Positions 8,839-17,498 of a stretch of 64,000 bases of DNA are shown here, piece after piece; within the stretch, counting starts at the first letter, position 1, and each line of letters begins with the position of its first letter. The notes under the pieces are model-generated. The model was given only the letters and a program-made list of their open reading frames with translations. It was not told the origin of the DNA and did no database searches. The translations under genes and the position numbers were made by a program. The DNA comes from CADEDH01 sp965216205 (GTDB lineage: Bacteria; Actinomycetota; Acidimicrobiia; Acidimicrobiales; SZUA-35): contig OZ244139.1 of NCBI GenBank assembly GCA_965216205.1, positions 1,178,001 through 1,242,000 on the forward strand, read 5' to 3'.

Positions 8839-9699
8839 ATGAGCGCGATCACGCTCGATGGTGAACTGCTCGCTTCGGAGCTCAAGAAGGAGCTTCGCCG
8901 GCGCATCGAGTCGCTGGCCGGCGACGGCATCGTCCCCGGGCTGGGAACGCTGCTCGTTGGCGACGATGGCCCCTCGGCCAACTACGTGGCCATGAAGCAT
9001 CGGGACTGCGAGGAGCTCGGCATGGGCTCGCGTCAGGTCGATCTCCCGGCCACCGCCACCCAGGCCGACGTCGATGCCGTCGTCGACGACTTCAACGCCG
9101 ACCCGTCGGTGCACGCCTACATCATGCAGTACCCGTTCCCGTCGGGGCTCGACTACGAGGCGGCCCTGGAGCGGGTCGATCCCGCGAAGGACGCCGACGG
9201 TCTCCACCCGATGAACCTCGGTCGACTCGTGCAGGGGGTCGATGCGCCGGTGGCCTGCACGCCGGCCGGCATCCAGATGCTCCTCGAGCGGTTCGACGTG
9301 CCGATCGCCGGGGCCCACGTGGTGATCGTCGGCCGGGGGCTCACGATCGGCCGCCCCCTGGCCAACCTGCTCACGTTGAAGCGGCCGAACGCCAACGCCG
9401 CGGTCACCGTGGTCCACACCGGGATCGCCGACGTCGCGACCCACACCCGCACCGCCGACATCCTGATCGCCGCCGCCGGCGCACCGCGGATGATCACGGC
9501 GGACATGGTGAAGCCGGGGGCGGCGGTGGTGGCGGCCGGTGTCAGCTTCGAGGGCCGGAAGATCGTCTCCGATGTCGACGACGGCGTGGCGGAGGTGGCG
9601 GGTTGGTTGTCGCCCCGGATCGGGGGCGTCGGTCCGATGACCCGGGCCTTGCTGATGGCCAACACCGTCGATGCCGCCGAGCGATTGCGATCGGCCTAG
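8839..9699 (+). CDS. folD: Bifunctional methylene-tetrahydrofolate dehydrogenase / methenyl-tetrahydrofolate cyclohydrolase
   Basis: 286 residues, usual family length. The catalytic lysine lies in YVAMKHRDCEELG. The substrate segment is QYPFPSGLD, where most homologs have QLPLP. The NAD(P) site is VVIVGRGLTIGRPLANLL, and the C-terminal signature is IGGVGPMT. It interconverts 5,10-methylene-, methenyl- and 10-formyl-tetrahydrofolate. With formate-tetrahydrofolate ligase and formate dehydrogenase at the left end it completes a formate-folate C1 route. ATG at 8839 is preceded by GGGAGGACGGGG. Confidence 0.97.
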   Translation: MSAITLDGELLASELKKELRRRIESLAGDGIVPGLGTLLVGDDGPSANYVAMKHRDCEELGMGSRQVDLPATATQADVDAVVDDFNADPSVHAYIMQYPFPSGLDYEAALERVDPAKDADGLHPMNLGRLVQGVDAPVACTPAGIQMLLERFDVPIAGAHVVIVGRGLTIGRPLANLLTLKRPNANAAVTVVHTGIADVATHTRTADILIAAAGAPRMITADMVKPGAAVVAAGVSFEGRKIVSDVDDGVAEVAGWLSPRIGGVGPMTRALLMANTVDAAERLRSA

Positions 9700-9790
9700 C
9701 CCGGCGCCGCGTCTCCCGACGGGCCGGCCAGCGGCGGCGACGACCGGCCGACGGTTGCTCCCGCCTCCGCACCATGACAGAGTCGGCGGC

Positions 9791-10765
9791 ATGAGAGCTG
9801 TGGTGTGCAAGGAGTTCGGTCCGCCGGAGAACCTGGTCGTCGAGGAGATGCCCGATCCGGCGCCGGAGCCCAACGAGCTCCTCGTCGAGGTGAAGGCGGC
9901 GGCCGTCACCTTCCCTGACACGCTGATGCTGGAGGACAAGTACCAGTTCAAGGCGCCCCCTCCCTACGTGCCGGGCGGGGAGGTCGCCGGCGTGGTGGTC
10001 GCCATGGGGTCCGACGTCGACGGTTTCTCCGTCGGCGACCGGGTGGTCGGCGGTCTCGGCACCACCGGGGGGATGGCCGAGCTCGCCGTCGTGTCCGCCG
10101 CCGGCGCCCGGGTGCTACCGGACAGCGTCGGCTTCGCCGAGTCGACCGGGCTCAACTACGCCTACGGCACCACCCTCTACGGCCTGAAGTACCGGGGTGA
10201 GCTGAAGGAGGGGGAGAGCCTCCTCATCCTGGGCGCCGGCGGCAACGTGGGCCTCACGGCGGTGGAGCTCGGCAAGCTCATGGGGGCTCGGGTCATCGCC
10301 GCCGCGTCGAGCGAGGAGAAGCTGGATCTGTGCCGGGAGCGCGGCGCCGACGAGACCATCAACTACGCCGCCGAGAACCTCAAGGACCGGGCGAAGGAGC
10401 TGACCGACGGCAAGGGCGTCGACGTCATCTACGACTGCGTCGGCGGCGAGTACGCCGAGGCGGCCCTGCGGGCCATCGGGTGGGAGGGCCGGTTCCTGGT
10501 GATCGGGTTCACCGCCGGCATCCCGTCGATCCCGCTCAACCTGACGCTGCTGAAGAGCTGCCAGATCGTCGGCGTCTTCTACGGCGCGATGACGGCCCGC
10601 GATCGGGAGCTGAGCAACGCCATCAGCGCCGAGCTCATCGAGCTGACCTCGGCCGGGAAGCTCAAGCCACACGTGTCGGGCCGCTACTCGCTCGACGACG
10701 CCCACGAGGCGCTCCGGGCCATGATGGACCGCAAGGCCCTCGGCAAGGTGGTCGTGCAGCCCTGA
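9791..10765 (+). CDS. NADPH:quinone oxidoreductase-like zinc-independent alcohol dehydrogenase
   Basis: 324 residues of the medium-chain dehydrogenase superfamily, quinone reductase branch. It starts MRAVVCKEFG, then has a GroES-like N-terminal fold and a Rossmann segment with LGAGGNVGLTAVELGKLMGARVIA, followed by the CRERGADETINY motif. Catalytic zinc ligands are missing, as usual for this branch. It probably reduces a quinone or enoyl-type substrate with NADPH. The next gene starts 19 nt downstream, so the two are probably cotranscribed. ATG at 9791 was chosen because the longer frame upstream overlaps folD. Confidence 0.9.
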   Translation: MRAVVCKEFGPPENLVVEEMPDPAPEPNELLVEVKAAAVTFPDTLMLEDKYQFKAPPPYVPGGEVAGVVVAMGSDVDGFSVGDRVVGGLGTTGGMAELAVVSAAGARVLPDSVGFAESTGLNYAYGTTLYGLKYRGELKEGESLLILGAGGNVGLTAVELGKLMGARVIAAASSEEKLDLCRERGADETINYAAENLKDRAKELTDGKGVDVIYDCVGGEYAEAALRAIGWEGRFLVIGFTAGIPSIPLNLTLLKSCQIVGVFYGAMTARDRELSNAISAELIELTSAGKLKPHVSGRYSLDDAHEALRAMMDRKALGKVVVQP

Positions 10766-10784
10766 TCCGCGGGAGACTCGGGCC

Positions 10785-11867
10785 ATGTCCGACATCCCGA
10801 AGCAGGTCACGATCACCGACGACTCGATGCGGGAAGGGCTCCAGATAGAGAGCCCCGACATCCCCATCGACGCCAAGCTCCGCCTCCTCGACGCGCTCGG
10901 CGAGACCGGGGCGAAGGTGATCTCCATCGGGTCGTTCGCACACCCGAAGTGGACGCCCTCGATGGCCGACATCGAGGAGTTGGCCGAACGGTTCGTGCCA
11001 AAGCCCGGCATCCGGTACACCGCAGCGGTGTTCAACCGGAAGGGTTTCGAGCGGGCCGATCGGTTCTACCCGAAGCTCGACGTCCGGACCCGCCGCCACA
11101 GCACCCACGTGGAGCTCTGCGACTCGTTCGCCCGCCGGAACTACAACCGAACCCAGGGCCAGCAGCTGTCGTCTATGGAGGCGACGATCGCCGCCGCGGT
11201 CGACGCCGGGGCGACCCACGGCGCCGTCACGGTCGGCAATCCGTTCGGCTCGAACTTCGAGGGTCCGTTCACCCTTGTCCAGCGGCTCGAGCTGACCGAG
11301 CGCATGATCGACGCGTGGCACGACGCCGGACTCGAGGTGAACCGGTTGTCGGTGTCGGACGCCATGGGGTGGAACACCCCCCACCAGCTCCGGGAGACGA
11401 TCACGGCGTTCCGGGAGACGTGGCCCGAGATCGAGACCTACCACCTCCACCTCCACAACACGCGGGGTGCCACCATCGCCAGCTACTACGAGGCGCTCCA
11501 GCTCGGGGTCACCGAGTTCGACACGTCGATCGGGGGGATGGGCGGCTGCCCCTACTGCGGGAACGGTCGGTCGGCCGGGCACGTGCCCACCGAGGACTTC
11601 GTCGACCTATGTCACGAGATGGGCATCGAGACCGGCTACGACCTCGACAAGTTGATCGAAGCGGCGTGGATCGCCGAGGAGGTCGTTGGCCATCCGCTGT
11701 GGGGCCACGTGTCGAAGTCGGGACCCCGCCCGTGTCGCGACGACGTCTACCCGATCGACATGCCCTTCGTCGAGACCCTCGACGAGGCGTCCCACTTCCG
11801 CAACGGCCCCGCCGTCTACGAGGGCCAGCTCGCTCCCTGGGACGCCACCAGCGCCCTCACTCGCTGA
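10785..11867 (+). CDS. HMG-CoA lyase-like DRE-TIM metallolyase
   Basis: 360 residues. The protein shows the DRE-TIM barrel start DDSMREGLQ, the HLHNTRG metal-binding motif, and GGMGGCPYCGNGRSAGHVPTED, which corresponds to the HMG-CoA lyase signature with its catalytic cysteine loop. Members cleave 3-hydroxy-3-methylglutaryl-CoA or related 3-hydroxyacyl-CoA esters, as in leucine breakdown. It is somewhat longer than typical bacterial HMG-CoA lyase (about 300), so a different hydroxyacyl-CoA is possible. Its 3' end is followed after 13 nt by a 21-bp inverted repeat shared with the convergent gene. Confidence 0.85.
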   Translation: MSDIPKQVTITDDSMREGLQIESPDIPIDAKLRLLDALGETGAKVISIGSFAHPKWTPSMADIEELAERFVPKPGIRYTAAVFNRKGFERADRFYPKLDVRTRRHSTHVELCDSFARRNYNRTQGQQLSSMEATIAAAVDAGATHGAVTVGNPFGSNFEGPFTLVQRLELTERMIDAWHDAGLEVNRLSVSDAMGWNTPHQLRETITAFRETWPEIETYHLHLHNTRGATIASYYEALQLGVTEFDTSIGGMGGCPYCGNGRSAGHVPTEDFVDLCHEMGIETGYDLDKLIEAAWIAEEVVGHPLWGHVSKSGPRPCRDDVYPIDMPFVETLDEASHFRNGPAVYEGQLAPWDATSALTR

Positions 11868-11880
11868 CGTCGCTGCACCT

Positions 11881-11963
11881 CCGCACACCGGTGCCAGACA
11901 CCGTGTGCGCTGGTCGCTGCTCCGCGTCCGCCGCCGCACGTTGTGTCTGGCACCGGTGTGCGG
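11881..11963. repeat. Long inverted repeat of the CACACCGGTGCCAGACAC family between convergent genes
   Basis: Two perfect 21-bp arms (11881-11901 and 11943-11963), with core CACACCGGTGCCAGACAC, flank a 41-nt spacer. The element starts 13 nt after the lyase stop and ends immediately before the stop codon of the convergent amidohydrolase. Related copies lie at 18095 and 20016. The position suggests a bidirectional transcription terminator or a REP-like mobile palindrome. Confidence 0.8.
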
Positions 11964-11964
11964 G

Positions 11965-13437
11965 TCAGAACCAGGGGTGGCCCGACCGGAACGTGGCGCG
12001 GGCGGCGCCAGGGGTCCTCGGGCCGAGGATGGGGGCAGACGTGTTGGCGAGACGTGCGTCGGGATCGGCGGGGGAGGGGGCGCACGACGGCGCATCGAGA
12101 CCGTGGAGCGCGGCTGCGTTGCGACCGAGGATCTTGGCCTTGATCGCCGGGGTGAGCGCCGGGTAGCCGAAGCGCTCCTGGAGCTCGGCGGAGATCTCGA
12201 ACGCCCGGAAGGCGTCGATCTGACCCTGAGGTGAGCCGTACCAGATCGAGTCGGTGCCCCACAGGATCCGATCGGGGCCGAACGCCGCCAGCAGCTTGCC
12301 GAGCGCGTGGGCGGCCTGGGTCGGGTCCCGCAGGAGGTTGAACCAGGTCGAGCCGAGCTCGGCGTAGACGTTGCCGCCCGGCCCGATGCCGGCCGCCGAC
12401 ACGGTGGCGATCAGCCGGTCGATCCCGCCGTTGGGGGCAGCGGGATCGTACGGGCCCTCGACCACCCCGGTCTCGTAGCCCGAGTGGTACACCAGGAACG
12501 ACAGGTCGGGATGGGCGGCGGCAGCCGGTCCGATATCGACCGGCGAGCCGAACCGGTTGCCGCCGGCCAGACCCTTGTGCACCGCCACGATGCCGACCCC
12601 CGACGCCTCGACCTGCTGGAGGAACGCCTCGCCGATCGGCACGCCCTCGGGATCGTGGTCGTCGAGGAACCAGCCCGGCCCTGCATGGGTGTAGGTCTTC
12701 CAGGCCGCCAGGTCGAGCGACGCGGCGAGGTCGTCCATCGCGGCGAACACGTCGACCGGCTCCCCGGTGTTGGGGAACGCCTCGCCCTGGATCAGGACCC
12801 GGCCGTCGCAGCCGGCCTCGGCGGCCTCGTCGCGAGCCCGCGCCATCACCTCGGTCGACAGCGGGCTCGGATCGGCGGTGATCGGTACCGCCGACAGCAC
12901 CGCCACCGCCGTGTCGCTGCCATCGAGGACGAGCTCGCGCCACCGGTCGATGGAGAAGCACGCCCGCCGGTCGTCGAGGCCGCAGTCGGCCTGGGGGAAG
13001 CCCGAGCCGAAGAAGCCGCCGTCGTCGCCGACCGACAGGTCGAACTCGAGCAGGTGGGTCTGGACGTCCACGATGAACTCGTCACCCCCCAACGCTTCGT
13101 CGGCGGCGTCGGGCTCCATCGTCGCCTCGTCGGGCACGGCGAACGTGCCGCCCGGCGTGGCGGCGGGCGTCCCGCCGGTGGACCGTGATGGCGCGGATGA
13201 CGACGACGAGCTCGCCGCCTCCTCGGCGCTGCATGCCGCGAGCGCGCTGAGCACGGTTGCCGACCCGCAGAAGGCCAGGAACTCACGGCGCGACAGACCC
13301 GTTCGGCGAACACCGACGTCGATCGCGTCCCTGGCGCGGCGGGACGCCTCCTGCGCCACCGGACCCGGTCGGGGCGGTGGGTACTCGCCGTTCGAGATCG
13401 GGCCGAGCTCGATCGGGAGGCCCGTGTGCCCGGTCAT
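11965..13437 (-). CDS. Exported amidohydrolase-family protein (Tat signal and lipobox)
   Basis: 490 residues from ATG at 13437; a TTG at 13473 is an alternative. A twin-arginine motif (SRREFLAF) is followed by a hydrophobic stretch and LSALAAC, giving both Tat and lipobox features, then a Ser-rich linker. The mature part resembles amidohydrolase_2 TIM-barrel hydrolases: VDVQTHLLEF near the start, VAVHKG and LVYHSG in the middle, and WGTDSIWYGSP near the end (metal-binding His and Asp). The substrate is unknown. It is divergent from the binding protein at 13580 and could act on the same imported compound. The 3' end is embedded in a long inverted repeat. Confidence 0.82.
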   Translation of the reverse strand: MTGHTGLPIELGPISNGEYPPPRPGPVAQEASRRARDAIDVGVRRTGLSRREFLAFCGSATVLSALAACSAEEAASSSSSSAPSRSTGGTPAATPGGTFAVPDEATMEPDAADEALGGDEFIVDVQTHLLEFDLSVGDDGGFFGSGFPQADCGLDDRRACFSIDRWRELVLDGSDTAVAVLSAVPITADPSPLSTEVMARARDEAAEAGCDGRVLIQGEAFPNTGEPVDVFAAMDDLAASLDLAAWKTYTHAGPGWFLDDHDPEGVPIGEAFLQQVEASGVGIVAVHKGLAGGNRFGSPVDIGPAAAAHPDLSFLVYHSGYETGVVEGPYDPAAPNGGIDRLIATVSAAGIGPGGNVYAELGSTWFNLLRDPTQAAHALGKLLAAFGPDRILWGTDSIWYGSPQGQIDAFRAFEISAELQERFGYPALTPAIKAKILGRNAAALHGLDAPSCAPSPADPDARLANTSAPILGPRTPGAARATFRSGHPWF

Positions 13438-13540
13438 GCCGGTGATTGTCGCGTCGGAGCCCGTGGTCGACAAGGACTCCGCACCCCTGCCCCATCTGGC
13501 GGTGATTCAACCCCCGTGGGTAGTATCCCCAGAACATTCA

Positions 13541-13556
13541 TGTGGCGGGGGTCACA
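13541..13556 (+). promoter_or_regulatory. CRP/FNR-type operator candidate upstream of paralog 2
   Basis: TGTGG-CGGGGG-TCACA matches TGTGA-N6-TCACA with one mismatch. It lies 23 nt before the ATG at 13580 and about 15 nt after a TAGTAT -10-like box. It is nearly identical in sequence and position to the site before the paralog starting at 8000. Confidence 0.5.
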
Positions 13557-13579
13557 TGCACGATGGGGGAGGCATACCC

Positions 13580-15205
13580 ATGAACGAGCAACGTCCGATC
13601 GCAGGCCGCGGCCTGCTTCGACTCCTCGCGATACTCGCGGGATTCGCGCTGCTGGCGGCGGCCTGTGGCGGGAGCGACGAGTCCGATGACGCAGATGGCG
13701 CAGATGGCGCAGTCGAAGCCTCCGACGAGGAGGCCGCCGACGAGGGACGCGGCGCTGTCGACGAGGAGGCCGCCGACGAGGCGGTGGCGGAAGCGGCGGA
13801 GGATGACGCGTCCGACGGAGAAGGCTCGACCGCCACGAACATCGCGGAGCTCGAGGAGGAGTGGGCAGCCACGCGACAGACGATCATCGACGACCTGACC
13901 GCCGGCATCGAGTCGGGCGAGTACGGCGTGGGGGACGACAACATCCTGCGGGGTGCTGCCGGCTTCGAGATCGATCTCAACAACTGCCCGGCCGACTGGT
14001 CCGATACCGAGGGGATCGGCGACACGATCAAGATCGGTCACCCGGGCGTCCAGTCGGGCAACCTCGCCGCCTACGGCAACATGGGCCTCGGCTGGGAGGT
14101 CTACCTCGACTACGTCAACGAGACCCACGGCGGTGTCGACGGGATACCGCTCGAGCTACTCCGCCGCGATGACGGCTACGAGGCGACTCGAACCATCGAG
14201 CTCGTCGACGAGCTCCTCCAGACCGAGAAGCCGTTGGTGATGCACACGCTCGGCTCGCCGAACTCGCTCGCGGTGTACGACACCCTCAACGACAACTGCG
14301 TGCCCCACATCTTCACCGCCACCGGCCACCCGGCCTGGGGCGATCCGGTGAACCACCCGTGGACCACCAGCAACCAAATGTCGTACAGCACGGAGGCGAT
14401 CCTCTGGGGGACCTGGATCAAGCAGAACATGGCCGACCAGCTCCCGGTCACCGTGTCCGGTCTCGTCATGGACAACGACTTCGGTCTCGCCTACGAGGAG
14501 GGGATGGCGGCCTACGCCGAGCAGAACCCGGACGTGATCGCCGAGTTCAACCCGATCCGGCACGACCCGGCAGCGCCGACGGTCACCAACGAGATGACCA
14601 CGATCGCGGCGAGCGACCCCGACGTCTTCATCGCCATGACCGCAGGCAACCCGTGCCTGTTCGCGGTGCAGGAGGCCGGCAACAGCGGCCTGAACGACGG
14701 TGAGACGGCGCTGTTCGCCCCGTCGGTCTGCAAGAGCCCGACCGAGTACATGATCCCGGCGGGTGATGCGGCCGACAACTGGCTGATCGTCGGTGGTGGT
14801 CAGATCGCCAACACCGATCCGCAGTACGCCGACGATCCCTATGTCCAGTGGGCCAACGAGCAGATCGAAGCGGCTGGTTACGACTCCAACGTCGGCCTCT
14901 TCTTCACCGGCTTCGGGTTCTTCGCCTGGCAGGCGGTGGAGACGCTCCGGATCGCGGCCGAGCTCCCCGGCGGGCTCAGCAGGACCAACATCATGCTGGC
15001 CATCCGCTCGCTCGACCTCGACCATCCCGCGCTGATCGACGGCATCAAGTTCGCCGTCAACGGCAACGAGGACGCCTACTTCGTCGAGGGGTCCGACATC
15101 AGCCGGTTCGATGCGGCCAACGAGACATGGATCCAGGAGGGCGGCATCGTCGACCTGAACGGCTCGTCGCCGAACTGCGCCTTCGTCGACGGGACCTGTA
15201 CCTGA
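13580..15205 (+). CDS. Branched-chain-type ABC transporter substrate-binding lipoprotein (paralog 2)
   Basis: 541 residues from ATG at 13580, with ribosome site GGGGGAGG. The lipoprotein signal ends LLAAAC (Cys29), followed by an acidic Ala/Asp/Glu linker, the shared prefix (AELEEEWAATRQ ... NCPADWSDTEG) and a type I periplasmic-binding fold. It is very close to paralog 1 through the whole mature domain (for example LLRRDDGYEATRTIE and ADQLPVTVSG). It stands between the amidohydrolase and the Rieske oxygenase operon, which suggests, but does not show, that its ligand is a substrate of those enzymes. No transporter membrane genes adjoin it. Confidence 0.92.
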   Translation: MNEQRPIAGRGLLRLLAILAGFALLAAACGGSDESDDADGADGAVEASDEEAADEGRGAVDEEAADEAVAEAAEDDASDGEGSTATNIAELEEEWAATRQTIIDDLTAGIESGEYGVGDDNILRGAAGFEIDLNNCPADWSDTEGIGDTIKIGHPGVQSGNLAAYGNMGLGWEVYLDYVNETHGGVDGIPLELLRRDDGYEATRTIELVDELLQTEKPLVMHTLGSPNSLAVYDTLNDNCVPHIFTATGHPAWGDPVNHPWTTSNQMSYSTEAILWGTWIKQNMADQLPVTVSGLVMDNDFGLAYEEGMAAYAEQNPDVIAEFNPIRHDPAAPTVTNEMTTIAASDPDVFIAMTAGNPCLFAVQEAGNSGLNDGETALFAPSVCKSPTEYMIPAGDAADNWLIVGGGQIANTDPQYADDPYVQWANEQIEAAGYDSNVGLFFTGFGFFAWQAVETLRIAAELPGGLSRTNIMLAIRSLDLDHPALIDGIKFAVNGNEDAYFVEGSDISRFDAANETWIQEGGIVDLNGSSPNCAFVDGTCT

Positions 15206-15260
15206 TCCGACTGGTCGACGTGTCCGGCTGATCGCTGGTACACGACACGACCGCAGCGAC

Positions 15261-15289
15261 CGGGCGCCGACCACACGGGTCGGCGCCCG
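15261..15289 (+). terminator. Hairpin between binding-protein gene and Rieske operon
   Basis: A perfect 12-bp stem (CGGGCGCCGACC / GGTCGGCGCCCG) with loop ACACG begins 56 nt after the stop at 15205. Only a short ATT follows, so termination would not rely on a long U-run. Confidence 0.6.
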
Positions 15290-15405
15290 ATTCGCGCCCG
15301 ACCTCCGCCGCCCGCCCGCTCGACGAGCGCGGATCCTCGCCGCGTGGCGGCGCGTCGACGCGGCCGGGATGGTCGCGGTCACGCCGGGGGATTACGGTCG
15401 CAGCC

Positions 15406-16773
15406 ATGAGGACCGATCACCATCGACGCCTCGTCGACGCGGAGCGCGGCATCGTCGATCGCGGGATCTTCGTCGACGACGAGATCTTCGCCGCCGAGCA
15501 GGAGCGGGTCTTCACCCGGGCCTGGCTGTTCGTCGGTCATGAGAGCCAGATCCCGGAGCCCGGCGACTTCTTCACCTCCCGGATGGGCACCGAGTCGGTG
15601 ATCGTCGCGAGGGACAAGACCGGTCGGGTCCACGCGTTCCTCAACAGCTGCCGGCATCGGGGCATGAAGGTGTGCCGCTACGACGAAGGCAACACCGCCA
15701 ACTTCACCTGCCCCTACCACGCATGGGTCTATGGCACCGACGGTCGACTGATCGGCGTGCCCCAACACACGCAGCTCTACCCCGAGATGAACCGCGCCGA
15801 CTGGTCGCTGGTGGAGGTCGCCCAACTCGCCGTCTACAAGGGCACGATCTGGGCGACGTGGGACCCCGACGCTCCGCCGTTCCTCGACTACCTCGGTGAC
15901 GCCACGCGCCACCTCGATCTCGCACTCGACGGCCGCGACGGCAGCGAAGGTGGGTCGGAGGTCATCGCCGGGGTCCACAAGTGGATCATCCCCTGCAACT
16001 GGAAGTTCCCGGCCGAGAACTTCCTGGGCGACACCTACCACAACATCAGCCACGAGTCGGTCGACCTCATCGGGATCGGCCCGAGCGCCGCCCGTGGGCA
16101 GAAGGGTCGGCGCGACCCCGATCTCGAAGCGGCAGAGCACGTCTGGGTGTCGTTCCCCGGCGGGCACGGCGTCCACAGTGCACTGAAGGAGGCCGGCGCC
16201 GCCTATCGGCCGGGGTTCCGCGACGACCCCGAGGTGGAGGACTACTTCCGACGGTGCCACACCGCTCGCCAGGAACGGCTCGGGGCGGAGGCGGCCCGAC
16301 TCGTGCCGTTCGTCGGCACGCTGTTTCCCAACACGAGCTACCACGGCGGCCAGCCACGGGCCTTGTGCGTGTGGCATCCCCACGGGCCCCGCACCACCGA
16401 GGTGTGGCGCTTCTTCCTCGTCGACGCCGCTGCGCCGCGGCGGGTCAAGGACCTGCTGCGCCGCTACTACATGCGCTACTCGGGCCCGGCCGGAATGACC
16501 GAGCAGGACGACATGGAGAACTGGAACTACGCCACGGCCGGTTCGATGGGTCCCGTGGCGCGACGCCACGCCTTCAACTACCAGCAGTCGATGCGCGACT
16601 GGACCGAGGACGGTCCCGTGCCCGGTCGGGTCAGCACCCAGATCTCCGAGCAGTGCCCCCGCCGGTACTACGGGGCGTGGGCCGCCTACATGGACGGTTG
16701 TGACTGGGACGAGATCATGGAGCGGTCACCGGATCGGGCGTCGGGACCGGCGACGCCGGGACGACGGTCATGA
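15406..16773 (+). CDS. Rieske-type aromatic-ring-hydroxylating oxygenase, alpha subunit
   Basis: 455 residues. The Rieske 2Fe-2S ligands are Cys82, His84, Cys102 and His105. The mononuclear iron site is GDTYHNISH (Asp209 bridging residue, His212, His216), with the third ligand probably in EQDDMENW. The C-terminal catalytic domain is the ring-hydroxylating type. Together with the beta subunit at 17495 it should form an oxygenase that dihydroxylates or hydroxylates an aromatic or related substrate with O2 and electrons from a ferredoxin. No ferredoxin or reductase gene is nearby. The first of three coupled genes (ATGA overlap with the SDR). Confidence 0.93.
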   Translation: MRTDHHRRLVDAERGIVDRGIFVDDEIFAAEQERVFTRAWLFVGHESQIPEPGDFFTSRMGTESVIVARDKTGRVHAFLNSCRHRGMKVCRYDEGNTANFTCPYHAWVYGTDGRLIGVPQHTQLYPEMNRADWSLVEVAQLAVYKGTIWATWDPDAPPFLDYLGDATRHLDLALDGRDGSEGGSEVIAGVHKWIIPCNWKFPAENFLGDTYHNISHESVDLIGIGPSAARGQKGRRDPDLEAAEHVWVSFPGGHGVHSALKEAGAAYRPGFRDDPEVEDYFRRCHTARQERLGAEAARLVPFVGTLFPNTSYHGGQPRALCVWHPHGPRTTEVWRFFLVDAAAPRRVKDLLRRYYMRYSGPAGMTEQDDMENWNYATAGSMGPVARRHAFNYQQSMRDWTEDGPVPGRVSTQISEQCPRRYYGAWAAYMDGCDWDEIMERSPDRASGPATPGRRS

Positions 16774-17498
16774 CCGCAGCCAGCGTCACGATCGTCACCG
16801 GTGGCCGGGGTGCCATCGGGGCAGGGATCGTCGCGGTGCTGGAAGCCAGGGGCCACGTGGTGGTGGCGGTCGACCTGCCCGAGTGCGATGTGACGAACGC
16901 GGGCGATGTCGAGTGGGTGGTGGGCAACGCGATCGACACCCACGGTCGGATCGACGGCCTGGTCAACAACGCGGCCATCGGACCGCTCGGCACCGTGGTC
17001 GACACCGACGAGGCGACGTGGGACCGGATCGTCGACACCAACCTCAAGGGGCCGTTTCTCCTGAGTCGGGCCATCGTGCCCCACTTCGCCGCCAACGGCG
17101 GGGGCTCGATCGTCAACGTCGGCTCGGGGGCCGGGCACGGCAAGGCGAACATGGCGGCCTACGCGGCCAGCAAGGGTGGGCTGTTCGCGCTCGGCGCGGC
17201 GATGGCGTACGACCACTTCCACCAGCGCATCCGGGTCAACACGGTGGTGCCGGGAGGCGGCGGTATTCCGTCGGGGATCAGCCTCGGCCGTTTCGGCGGG
17301 TCGGCCGAGGAGTACGCCCGACTTCCCCACGTCGGCTCCGTCGCCGGCCGTCCGGTCACGCCGGCCGATGTCGGTCATGCGGTGGCCTTTCTCCTCTCGC
17401 CGGCGGCGGAGGCGGTCACCGGCACGGTGATCGACGTCGGGGCCATGGCCAACCAGGGCGGGCCAATGCCCGCTTCGGCCACCGGTGCAGCGCGGTGA
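16770..17498 (+). CDS. Short-chain dehydrogenase (likely cis-dihydrodiol dehydrogenase)
   Basis: 242 residues of the classical SDR family: TGGRGAIGAG nucleotide loop, NNAAIG, NVGSGAG and the YAASK catalytic motif. It is coupled by ATGA to the oxygenase alpha gene and by GTGA to the beta gene, an unusual position between the two oxygenase subunits. By context it probably oxidises the dihydrodiol product with NAD+. The substrate is not determinable from sequence. Gly-rich loop VVPGGGGIPSG replaces the usual PG motif after the catalytic helix. Confidence 0.88.
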   Translation: MTAASVTIVTGGRGAIGAGIVAVLEARGHVVVAVDLPECDVTNAGDVEWVVGNAIDTHGRIDGLVNNAAIGPLGTVVDTDEATWDRIVDTNLKGPFLLSRAIVPHFAANGGGSIVNVGSGAGHGKANMAAYAASKGGLFALGAAMAYDHFHQRIRVNTVVPGGGGIPSGISLGRFGGSAEEYARLPHVGSVAGRPVTPADVGHAVAFLLSPAAEAVTGTVIDVGAMANQGGPMPASATGAAR

